From assembly GCF_001418005.1 (NCBI RefSeq), contig NZ_LIOL01000001.1:124001-188000 (forward strand): DNA of 64,000 bases, in the 5' to 3' direction. Position numbers and translations under genes: made by a program. Below the pieces are notes generated by a model that was not told the DNA's origin, ran no database searches, and saw only the letters and a list, made by a program, of their open reading frames with translations. The DNA is from Chelatococcus sambhunathii. Its GTDB lineage: Bacteria > Pseudomonadota > Alphaproteobacteria > Rhizobiales > Beijerinckiaceae. Shown in pieces: positions 43,293-51,676 of the stretch. Numbering within the stretch: position 1 is the first letter of the stretch; each line of letters begins with the position of its first letter.

Positions 43293-44294
43293 ATGCGTCA
43301 TATCGATATCGCTGACCGCTTGCCCTCCCGCGCATCGCGCACGGCCCTCGTCACGGGTGGTGCAGGCTTCCTCGGCTCCCATCTTTGCGAGGCGCTACTG
43401 CACAAGAAATACAACGTCATCTGCCTCGACAACTTCTTCACCGGTGACCGCAGCAACGTCGAAGGTCTGCTGCACAGCGACAAATTCGAGATCGTGCGCC
43501 ATGACGTGACCGTGCCGGTCCAAATCGAGGCGAACGAGATCTACAATCTCGCCTGCCCGGCCTCGCCGCTGCACTATCAGGCTTCGCCGGTGGAAACGAC
43601 GAAGACGAGCGTCCTCGGCGCCATCAACATGCTGGATCTCGCCCGCCGCCTTGGCGTCCGGATTCTCCAGGCCTCGACCTCGGAGGTTTACGGCGACCCG
43701 ACCGAGCACCCGCAGCGGGAAAGCTACTGGGGCAATGTCAACCCCATCGGCTCGCGCGCCTGCTATGATGAAGGCAAACGGTGCGCCGAGACGCTGTTCT
43801 TCGATTATCACCGCGCCCACGGCGTACCGATCAAGGTGGCCCGCATCTTCAACACCTACGGGCCGCGCATGCATCCCAACGACGGGCGCGTGGTCTCCAC
43901 CTTCATCGTGCAGGCGCTGACCGGGCAGGATCTGACGATCTTCGGCGACGGCACCCAGACGCGCTCGCTCTGCTACGTCGATGATCTCATCCGCGGCCTT
44001 GTCGGACTGATGGAAACCGACGGCAATGTCACTGGCCCCATCAATCTCGGCAATCCGGAGGAGGTGTCGATGGCGGAACTGGCGGAACTCGTGATTTCGC
44101 TCACCGGCTCGCGCTCGCATATCGTGCGACGCCCGCCGGCAGCGGATGATCCCCGCCAGCGCCGCCCCGACATCTCGCTGGCCGACGAGGTGCTCGACTG
44201 GCGCCCTACAGTGCCGATGAAGGTCGGCCTCGGCCGCACCATCGAGTATTTCGACGCCCTCCTGTCGCAGCGTGCGCCAGCGGTCTTTCCGTAA
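43293..44294 (+). CDS. UDP-glucuronic acid decarboxylase (UXS-type NAD-dependent epimerase/dehydratase)
   Basis: A 333-residue extended SDR. The NAD loop is GGAGFLGSH near residues 22-30, [15 protein letters not shown] follows, [14 protein letters not shown] is diagnostic of UXS enzymes, the catalytic pair lies in CYDEGKR (YxxxK), and [19 protein letters not shown] completes the signature. It converts UDP-glucuronate to UDP-xylose, giving the exopolysaccharide locus a pentose donor. No UDP-glucose dehydrogenase gene is in the window. The downstream SDR gene converges on it with a 20-base gap. Confidence 0.92.
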   Translation: MRHIDIADRLPSRASRTALVTGGAGFLGSHLCEALLHKKYNVICLDNFFTGDRSNVEGLLHSDKFEIVRHDVTVPVQIEANEIYNLACPASPLHYQASPVETTKTSVLGAINMLDLARRLGVRILQASTSEVYGDPTEHPQRESYWGNVNPIGSRACYDEGKRCAETLFFDYHRAHGVPIKVARIFNTYGPRMHPNDGRVVSTFIVQALTGQDLTIFGDGTQTRSLCYVDDLIRGLVGLMETDGNVTGPINLGNPEEVSMAELAELVISLTGSRSHIVRRPPAADDPRQRRPDISLADEVLDWRPTVPMKVGLGRTIEYFDALLSQRAPAVFP

Positions 44295-44314
44295 CGACCG
44301 CCCGGCGCAGGCGC

Positions 44315-45097
44315 TCAGAAGGTGCCCGGATAGGCACCGCCGTCCATCAGCCAGTTCTGGCCGGTGATGTAGCCGGCGTGCACGCTGCAGAGGAAGGCGC
44401 AGGCTGCACCGAACTCGTCCGCTGTGCCGAGGCGCCCGGCCGGATTGGCCGCTGCCATGGCCGCGATCTCCTCTTCCAGCGTCCGCCCGCTCTGGGCGGC
44501 GCGCGCCGCAGCCGTACCGCGCAGCCTGTCTGTTTCGAACGGTCCTGGCAGCAGGTTATTGATGGTAACGCCGTACCGCACTGTCTTGCGCGACAAGCCG
44601 GCGATGAAGCCTGTGAGGCCGGAGCGCGCGCCGTTGGAGAGGCCGAGGATGTCGATCGGTGCCTTCACCGCGCTCGAGGTGATATTGACCACGCGGCCGA
44701 AACCGCGCTCCATCATGCCGTCGACCGTGGCCTGTATGAGCGCGATCGGCGTCAACATATTGGCGTCGAGCGCCTTGATCCAGTCCTCGCGCGACCAGTC
44801 GCGGAAGTCGCCGGGCGGCGGACCGCCGGCATTGTTGACGAGGATGTCGGGCGCCGGACAGGCGGCAAGCGCCGCCTCGCGCCCCTCAGCGGTCGCGATA
44901 TCGCCCGCGACCGTCTGCACCCTGATGCCCGGCGCGGCGCGGCGGATCTCGTCCGCCGTCCTCTCCAAATCCGCAGGCGTGCGCGCCGTGATGGTGACAT
45001 TGACGCCTTCGCGGGCCAGAGCAAGGGCGCAGCCCTTGCCGAGACCCTTGCTCGCCGCACAGACGAGGGCGTTGCGCCCTGCGATGCCGAAATCCAT
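44315..45097 (-). CDS. SDR family oxidoreductase with atypical active site (BKR-like)
   Basis: A 260-residue classical-length SDR with Rossmann motif VCAASKGLGKGCALALAREG near residues 12-31 and NNAGGPPPGDF near 88. The catalytic YxxxK is missing: the equivalent segment reads ITSSAVKAPIDILGLSNGARSGL, with Asn and Arg where Tyr and Lys are expected. This spelling is a recognised BKR-like SDR branch, so it is probably functional but not by the standard mechanism. It lies in a minus-strand run after a cupin dioxygenase-like gene and a normal SDR gene. Confidence 0.87.
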   Translation of the reverse strand: MDFGIAGRNALVCAASKGLGKGCALALAREGVNVTITARTPADLERTADEIRRAAPGIRVQTVAGDIATAEGREAALAACPAPDILVNNAGGPPPGDFRDWSREDWIKALDANMLTPIALIQATVDGMMERGFGRVVNITSSAVKAPIDILGLSNGARSGLTGFIAGLSRKTVRYGVTINNLLPGPFETDRLRGTAAARAAQSGRTLEEEIAAMAAANPAGRLGTADEFGAACAFLCSVHAGYITGQNWLMDGGAYPGTF

Positions 45098-45124
45098 TGC
45101 TTTTTTCCCTCGTGGTCGGTCCGC

Positions 45125-45664
45125 TCAGCGAATGAACTGGTCGATGTAGTCGGCGCCGAGGCCGTTCTTGGAATAATGCGCCCGGCACTTGTCGATGCGC
45201 GTGAAGACGTCGTCATAACCCACCGTCCTGCCGTCCGGATCGACGTAGATCATCGCCCCGTTGACCTGGAACAGGGTGATCATCTCCTCCACATGCGGGT
45301 CGACGACGAGCGTGTGCGTCTCTCCCGGCGCCTCGTAGGCATAGGAGCCCTCGCGCGCCACCCAGTCGTGCTCCAGATAGCGCCACTCGCCCTTCAGCAC
45401 GAAGGCGTGCACCGGCTGCGGATGGCGATGGCGCGAGAGCACACCCGACTTGCGCACCTTGAGCAAGTTCATCCAGTAGCCGCGCGAGGCGGCCATCAGC
45501 AGCGGCCGGAACCAGACGTTCTCCTCCACCGGCACCCAGATGCGTTCGTCGTTGGGAATGGCATTGGGGATGACGAGCTCCGGCGGCGATTCCCTGGGCT
45601 GCGGATGGCGATAGGGCAGCCACTTCTCATCGATGCCGCTGGCGGCGGGATCTTGCCCGTTCAT
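45125..45664 (-). CDS. Cupin protein of the 2,4'-dihydroxyacetophenone dioxygenase family
   Basis: A 179-residue cupin, equal in length to 2,4'-dihydroxyacetophenone dioxygenase. The metal motif is SRHRHPQPVHAFVLKGEW near residues 77-94 (two His plus Glu region), and the second motif GETHTLVVDP near 113-122 supplies a further His. Characterised members cleave a C-C bond next to a carbonyl using Fe(II), giving 4-hydroxybenzoate and formate. Here the substrate is unknown; neighbouring SDR genes on both sides suggest a small catabolic module. RBS is moderate; spacing to both SDR genes is under 30 bases. Confidence 0.8.
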   Translation of the reverse strand: MNGQDPAASGIDEKWLPYRHPQPRESPPELVIPNAIPNDERIWVPVEENVWFRPLLMAASRGYWMNLLKVRKSGVLSRHRHPQPVHAFVLKGEWRYLEHDWVAREGSYAYEAPGETHTLVVDPHVEEMITLFQVNGAMIYVDPDGRTVGYDDVFTRIDKCRAHYSKNGLGADYIDQFIR

Positions 45665-45681
45665 GTCTTGTCCTCCCGAAA

Positions 45682-46455
45682 TCAGACCGTGAGATAGCCG
45701 CCATCGATGGCGAGGATGGCGCCGGTGATGAAGCGTGCCGCGGGCGACGCGAGGAAGACGGCGCCGCCCGCCACCTCCTCCGGCGTGCCCCAGCGCCCCA
45801 TCGGCGTGCGGGAAAGAATGGCGCCGCTGCGCTCCTTATCCTTCTGCAGCGCCTCCGTCAGCGGCGTCGCGATCCAGCCGGGCGCGACCGCGTTGACGCG
45901 GATGCCGTCGGCGGCCCAGGCGGCAGCGAGGCTCTTCGTGAGCTGCGCGATGCCACCCTTGGAGGCACTGTAGGCCGGCACGCGCGGACCGCCGAAGAAA
46001 GACAGCATCGAGGCGACATTGACAATGGCGCCGCCGCTTTGCGCGAGCTTCGCCTTCGCACCGGCGCACATGCGCATCGTGCCGTTGAGATTGATATCGA
46101 CCACGTCGGCGAAGACCTCGGGCTCGAACTCGACATCGCGGCGAATGACGCCGGCCGCATTCACCAGCACGTCGAGGCGCTCGAAGCCCGCAAGGAGGCC
46201 ACTGATGGCTTCATTGTCGCGCACGTCGAGCGGCACGAAGGTGAGCCGCTCCCCGCCAGCCTCCGCGGCACGCTCGCATTCGGCGGCCGTCGCGCCCGTC
46301 GCGACGACGCCCGCGCCAAGAGTCGCAAAGGCCCTGGCGCAGCCGAGGCCGATGCCGCTCGTGCCACCCGTGACCAGCACGGACCGGCCGGCGAAGAGAT
46401 CGGACGCGAAAGCCTGAGTGATCGCCGGGCCCGAGCCCGGTGTCGTTGCCGTCAT
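45682..46455 (-). CDS. SDR family oxidoreductase (classical)
   Basis: A 257-residue classical SDR: TGGTSGIGLGCARAF near residues 27-41, NAAGVIRRD near 95, Ser in VASMLSFFGG and catalytic YSASKGG, ending with the usual ITGAILAIDGGYLTV. It most likely oxidises or reduces an alcohol/ketone using NAD(P)H. GGAGGAAAC directly before ATG 46455 fixes the start; the frame beyond it to 46560 is non-coding in character. It is first in the three-gene SDR, cupin, SDR unit. Confidence 0.9.
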   Translation of the reverse strand: MTATTPGSGPAITQAFASDLFAGRSVLVTGGTSGIGLGCARAFATLGAGVVATGATAAECERAAEAGGERLTFVPLDVRDNEAISGLLAGFERLDVLVNAAGVIRRDVEFEPEVFADVVDINLNGTMRMCAGAKAKLAQSGGAIVNVASMLSFFGGPRVPAYSASKGGIAQLTKSLAAAWAADGIRVNAVAPGWIATPLTEALQKDKERSGAILSRTPMGRWGTPEEVAGGAVFLASPAARFITGAILAIDGGYLTV

Positions 46456-46660
46456 GTTTCCTCCAGGCCGCGCCGCCGGCGCGGAAGCCTCTTTGGGCCG
46501 ATTGTTGCGCGGGCTCGCAACCCTTGCCCTACCATCGACCATGTTGACGCCGAACGCCATTCGCGGGATGCAGGCGCGGGTTGTGCTGGCGCGGCAGCTC
46601 GCCCGTTGCCGCGCTCCCGGCGCTTGGCTTGCGCCGGTCTAGGGCGCTTGCCAGAATTCC

Positions 46661-47140
46661 ATGATGCTTGCCGGCCTCCGCCGACGGGGCTATCGACCGG
46701 GACATCGCATGGGGACGGAACTCTCGCCGCGCCTGCGCGCCATTGTGGATGCCCTTCCACTGTCCAATGGCCTTCGCGTACTGGAAATCGGCTGCGGGCC
46801 CGGCGCGATGGCCCGCGCCATCGCGCAACGCATCGGCGACGGGCATGTGCTGGCGATCGATCGCTCGGCCAAGGTCATCGCGCAGGCACGAGCGCTCTCA
46901 CAGGAGGAGATCGCTGCGGGGCGCCTGAGCCTGCGCCAGATCGCGGCCGAGGAATTCGAACGCGCGCCAGGCGAAGCGTCCTACGACATCGCGGTTGCCA
47001 TTCGCGTCGGTGCGCTGGACGGCCGCTACCCCGAGGCTGGCCGCAGGATCAGGCGCCGCCTCGTCGCGGCCCTGTCGCCGCAGGGGCGGCTGTTCATCGA
47101 CGGTGGCGATCCCCTGCGTGAGATCGCGCTCGACGATTGA
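46661..47140 (+). CDS. Class I SAM-dependent methyltransferase
   Basis: A 159-residue short methyltransferase. Motif I is LRVLEIGCGPGAMARAIAQRIG, followed by the acidic strand end GHVLAIDRSAKVIAQARA. The C-terminal half lacks several strands of a full Rossmann methyltransferase (usual length over 200), so it is either a compact form or reduced. Substrate unknown. The start is uncertain: ATG 46661 gives the length shown, ATG 46709 (MGTELSPRL) is equally possible. Confidence 0.75.
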   Translation: MMLAGLRRRGYRPGHRMGTELSPRLRAIVDALPLSNGLRVLEIGCGPGAMARAIAQRIGDGHVLAIDRSAKVIAQARALSQEEIAAGRLSLRQIAAEEFERAPGEASYDIAVAIRVGALDGRYPEAGRRIRRRLVAALSPQGRLFIDGGDPLREIALDD

Positions 47141-47403
47141 TCCTCTGTCTTTGCTAGCGATACGGTTGCTGACCGTCAGTCATGGATGGGAAGAGTCTCG
47201 CGCCCTCTCCCCCGTAACCCGGAGAAGCGACCTGGTCTCGCGACGGGACCGGTCATATCGCCTGCCGCCGCAGCCGCGGAACGGACGACATCCTTCCGTC
47301 GCCCATTGGGCCGGCAGCGCCCGCTTCTCCGCGCCGGAACGTCAGCCGGGCAAACGGTCGATGAACGGTACAATCGCAGAAAGGTTCAATTTCACTGAGT
47401 TGA

Positions 47404-47479
<76 letters not shown>

Positions 47480-47614
47480 ATCAACATGCCGCACCAGCCA
47501 TTGCCGGCGGAACGAGCGGGGAAGTAGCAAAGACCGCGGGGCTTGTCCAGCAGGTCCTGTTCATTTTTCCGTCACGGGCCTCGCGGCTGTGGATAGCCGC
47601 GGGCCGGGACAGGT

Positions 47615-47637
47615 GCGGCCCGGCAATGCCGGGCCGC
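47615..47637. terminator. 10-bp GC hairpin downstream of leuA, possible terminator
   Basis: Perfect stem GCGGCCCGGC/GCCGGGCCGC with a 3-base loop, 7 bases beyond the leuA stop. On the minus strand no T-run follows, so termination would be weak or Rho-assisted. Confidence 0.45.
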
Positions 47638-47643
47638 CTTTCC

Positions 47644-49212
47644 TTATTCGGCGGCGTGGGCGTGCAGCCGCTCGCCGCGCATCAGCAGCTTGTTGAGGGC
47701 CGCGAGATAGGCGCGCGCCGAGGCGACCAGCGTGTCGGGATCGGCGCCCCGGCCGGTCACGGACGAGCCCTGCGCCGAGAGCCGCACCGACACCTCGGCC
47801 TGGGCATCGGTGCCCTCGGTCACCGCGTGCACCTGATAGAGGTCGAGCACGGCCTCGTGCGGCACCAGCGCCTTGATGGCGTTGAAGGTGGCGTCGACCG
47901 GGCCGTTGCCCTCCGCCTCCTCGGTGCGGATCTCGCCGCCGACGTCGAGCTTCATGGTCGCCCGCTGCGGGCCGCGCGTGCCGGCGATGATTGACAGCGA
48001 CACCAGCTTGACGCGGTCGTGCGCCGTCAGGATCTCCTCGTCGACGAGCGCCTCGATGTCCTCGTCGTAGACGTTCTTCTTGCGGTCGGCGAGGTCCTTG
48101 AAGCGGCGGAAGGCATCCTCCAGCGCGTTCTCGCCGAGGTCGTAACCCAGCGCCTTCAGCTTCTCGCGGAAGGCGTGGCGGCCCGAATGCTTGCCCATCA
48201 CCAGCGACGTCTTGTTCACGCCGACGGATTCGGGCGTCATGATCTCGTAGGTGGAGGCGTTCTTCAGCATGCCGTCCTGGTGGATGCCGCTCTCGTGCGC
48301 GAAGGCGTTCCGCCCGACGATCGCCTTGTTGTACTGCACCGGGAAGGACGTGACCGCCGAGACGAGCTTGGAGGCCCGCGTCAGCATCGTCGTGTCGATG
48401 CCGGTCTCGTAGGGCAGAATGTCACGGCGCGTCCGGATGGCCATGACGATCTCTTCCAGCGCCGCATTGCCGGCGCGCTCGCCGAGACCGTTGATGGTGC
48501 ACTCGACCTGGCGCGCGCCGCCCTCGACACCGGCCAGCGAATTGGCGACCGCGAGGCCGAGGTCGTCGTGGCAATGCACCGAGAAGATGGCCTTGTCGGC
48601 ATTCGGCACCCGTTCGCGGATGGTCCGGAACATGGTGCGGTATTCGTCGGGCGTCGCGTAGCCGACCGTATCCGGCAGGTTGATGGTAGTGGCGCCGGCT
48701 TTGATGGCGGCCTCCACGCAGCGGCACAGGTACTCGACCGGCGTGCGCGTCGCGTCCATGGCCGACCACTCGACGTCCTCGACGAGGTTGCGCGCCTGGG
48801 CCACCGTCGCGGCGATGATCTCCAGCACCTCCTCCTCGGACTTGCGCATCTGATGGGCGAGGTGGATCGGCGAGGTCGATACGAAGGTGTGGATGCGGCC
48901 GCGCTGCGCATGGCGCACCGCCTCCCCCGCCCGGGCGATGTCGCCGGGGATGGCGCGGGCGAGGCCGGCGATCACGGCGCGTTTGGTGCGCCGCGCGATC
49001 TCCGATACGGATTCGAAGTCGCCGACCGAGGCGATGGGGAAGCCTGCCTCGATGACGTCCACTCCCATCGTGTCAAGGAGTTCAGCGACCTCCAGCTTCT
49101 CCTCGAAGGTCATGGAGGCGCCGGGGCATTGTTCGCCGTCGCGCAGCGTCGTGTCGAAGATGATGACGCGGTCGCTCGCCTTCTTATCGGCGTCGGTCGT
49201 GGGATGGGTCAT
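47644..49212 (-). CDS. leuA: 2-isopropylmalate synthase
   Basis: A 522-residue LeuA of normal length, the first step of leucine synthesis from 2-ketoisovalerate and acetyl-CoA. The TIM-barrel opens with [15 protein letters not shown] near residues 20-34, metal His residues lie in [19 protein letters not shown], and the C-terminal regulatory domain (about 400-510) senses leucine. The [18 protein letters not shown] segment links the two. AGAGGA lies 9 bases before the ATG. Upstream sits a leader peptide rich in Leu codons, so expression likely depends on leucine tRNA charging. Confidence 0.97.
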   Translation of the reverse strand: MTHPTTDADKKASDRVIIFDTTLRDGEQCPGASMTFEEKLEVAELLDTMGVDVIEAGFPIASVGDFESVSEIARRTKRAVIAGLARAIPGDIARAGEAVRHAQRGRIHTFVSTSPIHLAHQMRKSEEEVLEIIAATVAQARNLVEDVEWSAMDATRTPVEYLCRCVEAAIKAGATTINLPDTVGYATPDEYRTMFRTIRERVPNADKAIFSVHCHDDLGLAVANSLAGVEGGARQVECTINGLGERAGNAALEEIVMAIRTRRDILPYETGIDTTMLTRASKLVSAVTSFPVQYNKAIVGRNAFAHESGIHQDGMLKNASTYEIMTPESVGVNKTSLVMGKHSGRHAFREKLKALGYDLGENALEDAFRRFKDLADRKKNVYDEDIEALVDEEILTAHDRVKLVSLSIIAGTRGPQRATMKLDVGGEIRTEEAEGNGPVDATFNAIKALVPHEAVLDLYQVHAVTEGTDAQAEVSVRLSAQGSSVTGRGADPDTLVASARAYLAALNKLLMRGERLHAHAAE

Positions 49213-49294
49213 GGTGAACTGTCCTCTTCGGGCAGCACGGCACAGCGGCCGGCGCGTCGTCGAAATTCGTCGATGATCGAGATCTTCGCGTCGT

Positions 49295-49337
49295 CCCCTG
49301 AGTGCCCAGGCATGCGTGCCCAGCCGGCGCTCAGGGG
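49295..49337 (-). promoter_or_regulatory. Hairpin overlapping the leuA leader stop, attenuator candidate
   Basis: On the minus strand CCCCTGAG (containing the leader TGA) pairs perfectly with CTCAGGGG 27 bases later. A ribosome finishing the leader would cover the 5' arm. No T-run follows, so this is either a non-canonical terminator, a Rho-linked switch or a translation-level attenuator. Confidence 0.5.
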
Positions 49338-49426
49338 CGGCTAAGGAGAAGAAGCAGACCGGAAAGACGAAGAACGCCGAGCGCGCGCGACGATGCGGCG
49401 GCGGATGCCGCGTCTGCCATCGTCAT
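49331..49426 (-). CDS. leuA leader peptide (attenuation)
   Basis: A 31-residue peptide ending in GVLRLSGLLLLLSRP. Eight of its residues are Leu, five of them consecutive (CTG CTT CTT CTC CTT), placed 119 bases before leuA and on its strand. This is the classic design of a ribosome-mediated leucine attenuator: slow decoding of the Leu run when charged tRNA-Leu is scarce alters folding of the downstream RNA. The likely start is ATG 49426 or the second ATG at 49420; the ribosome site is weak. Leader attenuation of leuA is known from comparative work in alphaproteobacteria; function here is inferred. Confidence 0.72.
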   Translation of the reverse strand: MTMADAASAAASSRALGVLRLSGLLLLLSRP

Positions 49427-49658
49427 GCTGGAGCCGGAAATGACCACGGCCCGTTCCCCTCGCGCTCGCCCAGCGCACCCGATGCGCTGGCGACATGTCC
49501 AGATTGCTTCTAAACGACGACACCCCGTGCTGACAAGCAACACTTTAGCGGCGAATGCACGGCAGGGCCGGTCGATCCGGCTCTTGCCATTGACGCGTCC
49601 CAATTGCCCGCCAAGGCTGCCGTGTCGCGATTCCACACCAGAATGGAGAGGTTGAGAC

Positions 49659-49991
49659 ATGACGATCCGCGCGCTGCCGACGCTTTTCGGCGCAACCGTG
49701 CTGGCACTTTCCCTCGCCGCCTGCAACACGACGGGCGGAAGCCCGACGCAGCAGCAGGCCGCCGCCACCCCGGCCGTGCCGCAGTTGCCGGGCGACAGCG
49801 CCTGCGCCCGCGAGATCAACACCTTCCGCGAGATCACCCGCCGCGACGTGGACACCGGCTATCTCAGCCCCACCGTCTACGCCAAGATGACGCCGGAAGT
49901 GGACAAGGCCGCGAGCACCTGCACGAGCGGCGCCGACCGCGACGCGGTCGCCATGCTGGCCGCCACCAAGTCGCGCTACGGCTATCGCTGA
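49659..49991 (+). CDS. Small lipoprotein, uncharacterised
   Basis: A 110-residue predicted lipoprotein: signal LPTLFGATVLALSLAAC with lipobox LAAC (Cys22), a Gln/Ala/Pro-rich linker of about 20 residues, then a compact helical domain (about 45-108) with two cysteines (CAREINTFREI and CTSGAD) that could pair. I recognise no named family. GGAGAGG lies about 9 bases before the ATG. It is divergent from leuA and probably its own unit. Confidence 0.75.
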   Translation: MTIRALPTLFGATVLALSLAACNTTGGSPTQQQAAATPAVPQLPGDSACAREINTFREITRRDVDTGYLSPTVYAKMTPEVDKAASTCTSGADRDAVAMLAATKSRYGYR

Positions 49992-50046
49992 GCCGGACGA
50001 CCGGCGGCAGGCTGCGCTTCGAACCTGCCGCCTGCTGCCCGCTTCC

Positions 50047-50763
50047 TCACCGCGGGCCGTCCAGCAGATGCTGCAGGAAGACCTGCGTGAAATAGGGCAT
50101 TCGCTCCGAATCGATGTCCGCCGGTGCCCGCACGACGTGCATTCCCGCCAGTTCCGGCTGCTCCTGCCGCGCCAGCCACGCATCAATCTGCGCGCGAAGC
50201 ACGTCTGCTGGCAGGGGCGAGCGCACCGGGCGCATCAGTGCGGTGCGCGCGCCGTGAAACACGGCTGTCCACGTCTCCGCGATGACGACATCGTCCTCGC
50301 CGAGCCCGGTCTCCTCGAGGAGTTCCCGGCTGACGCTGCCGGCGAGGTCCACGCGCCGGTCGGGCAGGACATCACCCGGATCCGGCGTCCCGGCGGGGAA
50401 GTAGATGCGTCCGGCGTTCGCCGTATGGTCGCCCATGATGCCGAGCAGATAGGGTCCGTCGGCTGCCTGCAGCGCCGCCATGGCGAAGCAGTTGCCCGCG
50501 CTGCCGGGAGGAAAGTCGAGATCGCGCATGGCGAGGAAGCTCGCATAGTCGCTTTCCCGGTAGCGCACCTTGAGGATGCCGTCCTCTACCCGCCGTTCGC
50601 AGCAGATCAGCACGCGCCCGTTGTAGAGCGCCGGGCTCTCGGCCGTCCGGCGCGCCCAGTGCGCGTCGATCGCCGCCCTGTGCTCCTCGGCCCAGGGCCA
50701 GGCCCCCTCTTCGCACCAGGCCTCGACGCCGGCGAGCGGCAGGATCATCGGCTCTTCGATCAC
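50047..50763 (-). CDS. NUDIX hydrolase
   Basis: A 238-residue protein with a NUDIX box near residue 150: SRELLEETGL matches the REUXEEXGU core, preceded by FPAGTPDPGD. The N-terminal 100 residues (ICCERRVEDGILKVRYRESDYASFLAMRDL) form an extra domain seen in some fungal/bacterial NUDIX proteins. It would hydrolyse a nucleoside diphosphate derivative. GTG 50763 makes a GTGA overlap with the stop of the upstream phzF-like gene; ATG 50748 is an alternative start. The frame beyond is phzF out of frame. Confidence 0.82.
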   Translation of the reverse strand: MIEEPMILPLAGVEAWCEEGAWPWAEEHRAAIDAHWARRTAESPALYNGRVLICCERRVEDGILKVRYRESDYASFLAMRDLDFPPGSAGNCFAMAALQAADGPYLLGIMGDHTANAGRIYFPAGTPDPGDVLPDRRVDLAGSVSRELLEETGLGEDDVVIAETWTAVFHGARTALMRPVRSPLPADVLRAQIDAWLARQEQPELAGMHVVRAPADIDSERMPYFTQVFLQHLLDGPR

Positions 50764-51665
50764 AGGAACAGCGCTCCCTCGCTGACGACGACGGCCGCGC
50801 CGCCGATGGCGGCCTTGACGAGCGTCCCGCCCTCGACCGTCAGCGTCAGCTCGATCTGGGAGGGGCGCCCCATGGCATAGCCCTGCTCGATGACGAGGAT
50901 GTGTTCCCCGTCCGCCGGCGTGTCGTAGTCCATGACCGCGCCGGCGAAGGCCGCCACCGCCGAGCCCGTCGCCGGATCCTCTCCGATGCCGAGGTCCGGC
51001 GCGAACATGCGGGCATAATAGGCATGGCCGGCGTCCACCGGCTCGCGGCAATAGATGAAGGCATTGGCGCGTGGCCCGTCGCCGAAGGCGGCATCCCAGG
51101 CGGAGACCCGCCGCCGCGCCCGGTCGACCGCCGCCCGCCCCGCCACCGGCACGATGGCATAGGGCACGCCGGCCGAGTATTTGGCCGGCTGGTGCATGCC
51201 GAAACCGATGTCCTCGACGGCGAGGTCGAGCGCCGCGGCAAGGGCTGCGGGCGAGGCAAGCTCGCTCAGCCGCTCCGGCAGGCGCGGCAAGGTGAAGGTC
51301 GCCCGCCCATTGCCCTTGCCGGCGATCTCGACGGCGCAGGGGACGAGGCCCACCTTCTCCTCGAGCGTAAAGGCGAGGGCACCGGGGCTCGGCCCGTGGT
51401 CGATGAGCCCGAGCAGTACCGCGGTGCCGACGGTGGGATGGCCCGCGAAGGGCAGTTCCGCCGTCGGCGTGAAGATGCGCAGGCTGGCACGATGGTGCGC
51501 ATCCTCGGGCGGCAGCACGAAGACCGTCTCGGACAGATTGAACTCCTTGGCAATGGCCTGCATGCCGGCATCGCCGAGGCCCTGCCCATCGAGCACGACG
51601 GCGAGCGGATTGCCACCGAGCGCGGTGTCGGTGAAGACGTCGAGCGTGAAGAAGCGGCGTCCCAT
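50760..51665 (-). CDS. PhzF family isomerase/epimerase
   Basis: A 301-residue two-domain PhzF/DapF-fold protein. It starts FFTLDVFTDTALGGNPLAVVLDG, has the catalytic Glu in FNLSETVFVLPP near residue 46, and the loops FAGHPTVGTAVLL and DPATGSAVAAFAG that bind the substrate carboxylate. PhzF itself isomerises DHHA in phenazine synthesis, but most homologues act elsewhere; no other phz gene is present. It overlaps the NUDIX gene and is 11 bases from the EEP hydrolase gene. Confidence 0.9.
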   Translation of the reverse strand: MGRRFFTLDVFTDTALGGNPLAVVLDGQGLGDAGMQAIAKEFNLSETVFVLPPEDAHHRASLRIFTPTAELPFAGHPTVGTAVLLGLIDHGPSPGALAFTLEEKVGLVPCAVEIAGKGNGRATFTLPRLPERLSELASPAALAAALDLAVEDIGFGMHQPAKYSAGVPYAIVPVAGRAAVDRARRRVSAWDAAFGDGPRANAFIYCREPVDAGHAYYARMFAPDLGIGEDPATGSAVAAFAGAVMDYDTPADGEHILVIEQGYAMGRPSQIELTLTVEGGTLVKAAIGGAAVVVSEGALFL

Positions 51666-51676
51666 CGTCTCAATTC

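Larger units (their letters stand above)
49213..49658. other. 446-bp region upstream of leuA: leader and promoter
   Basis: It contains the leader peptide (49331-49426), a long-range hairpin overlapping its stop (49295-49337), the leuA ribosome site, and further out the promoter regions for leuA and for the divergent small lipoprotein gene. Nothing else coding is convincing. Confidence 0.6.

Noticed and set aside
50760-51665. Phenazine biosynthesis
   Set aside because: Only a PhzF-fold protein is present, with no phzA-E or phzG; most PhzF homologues are unrelated to phenazines.
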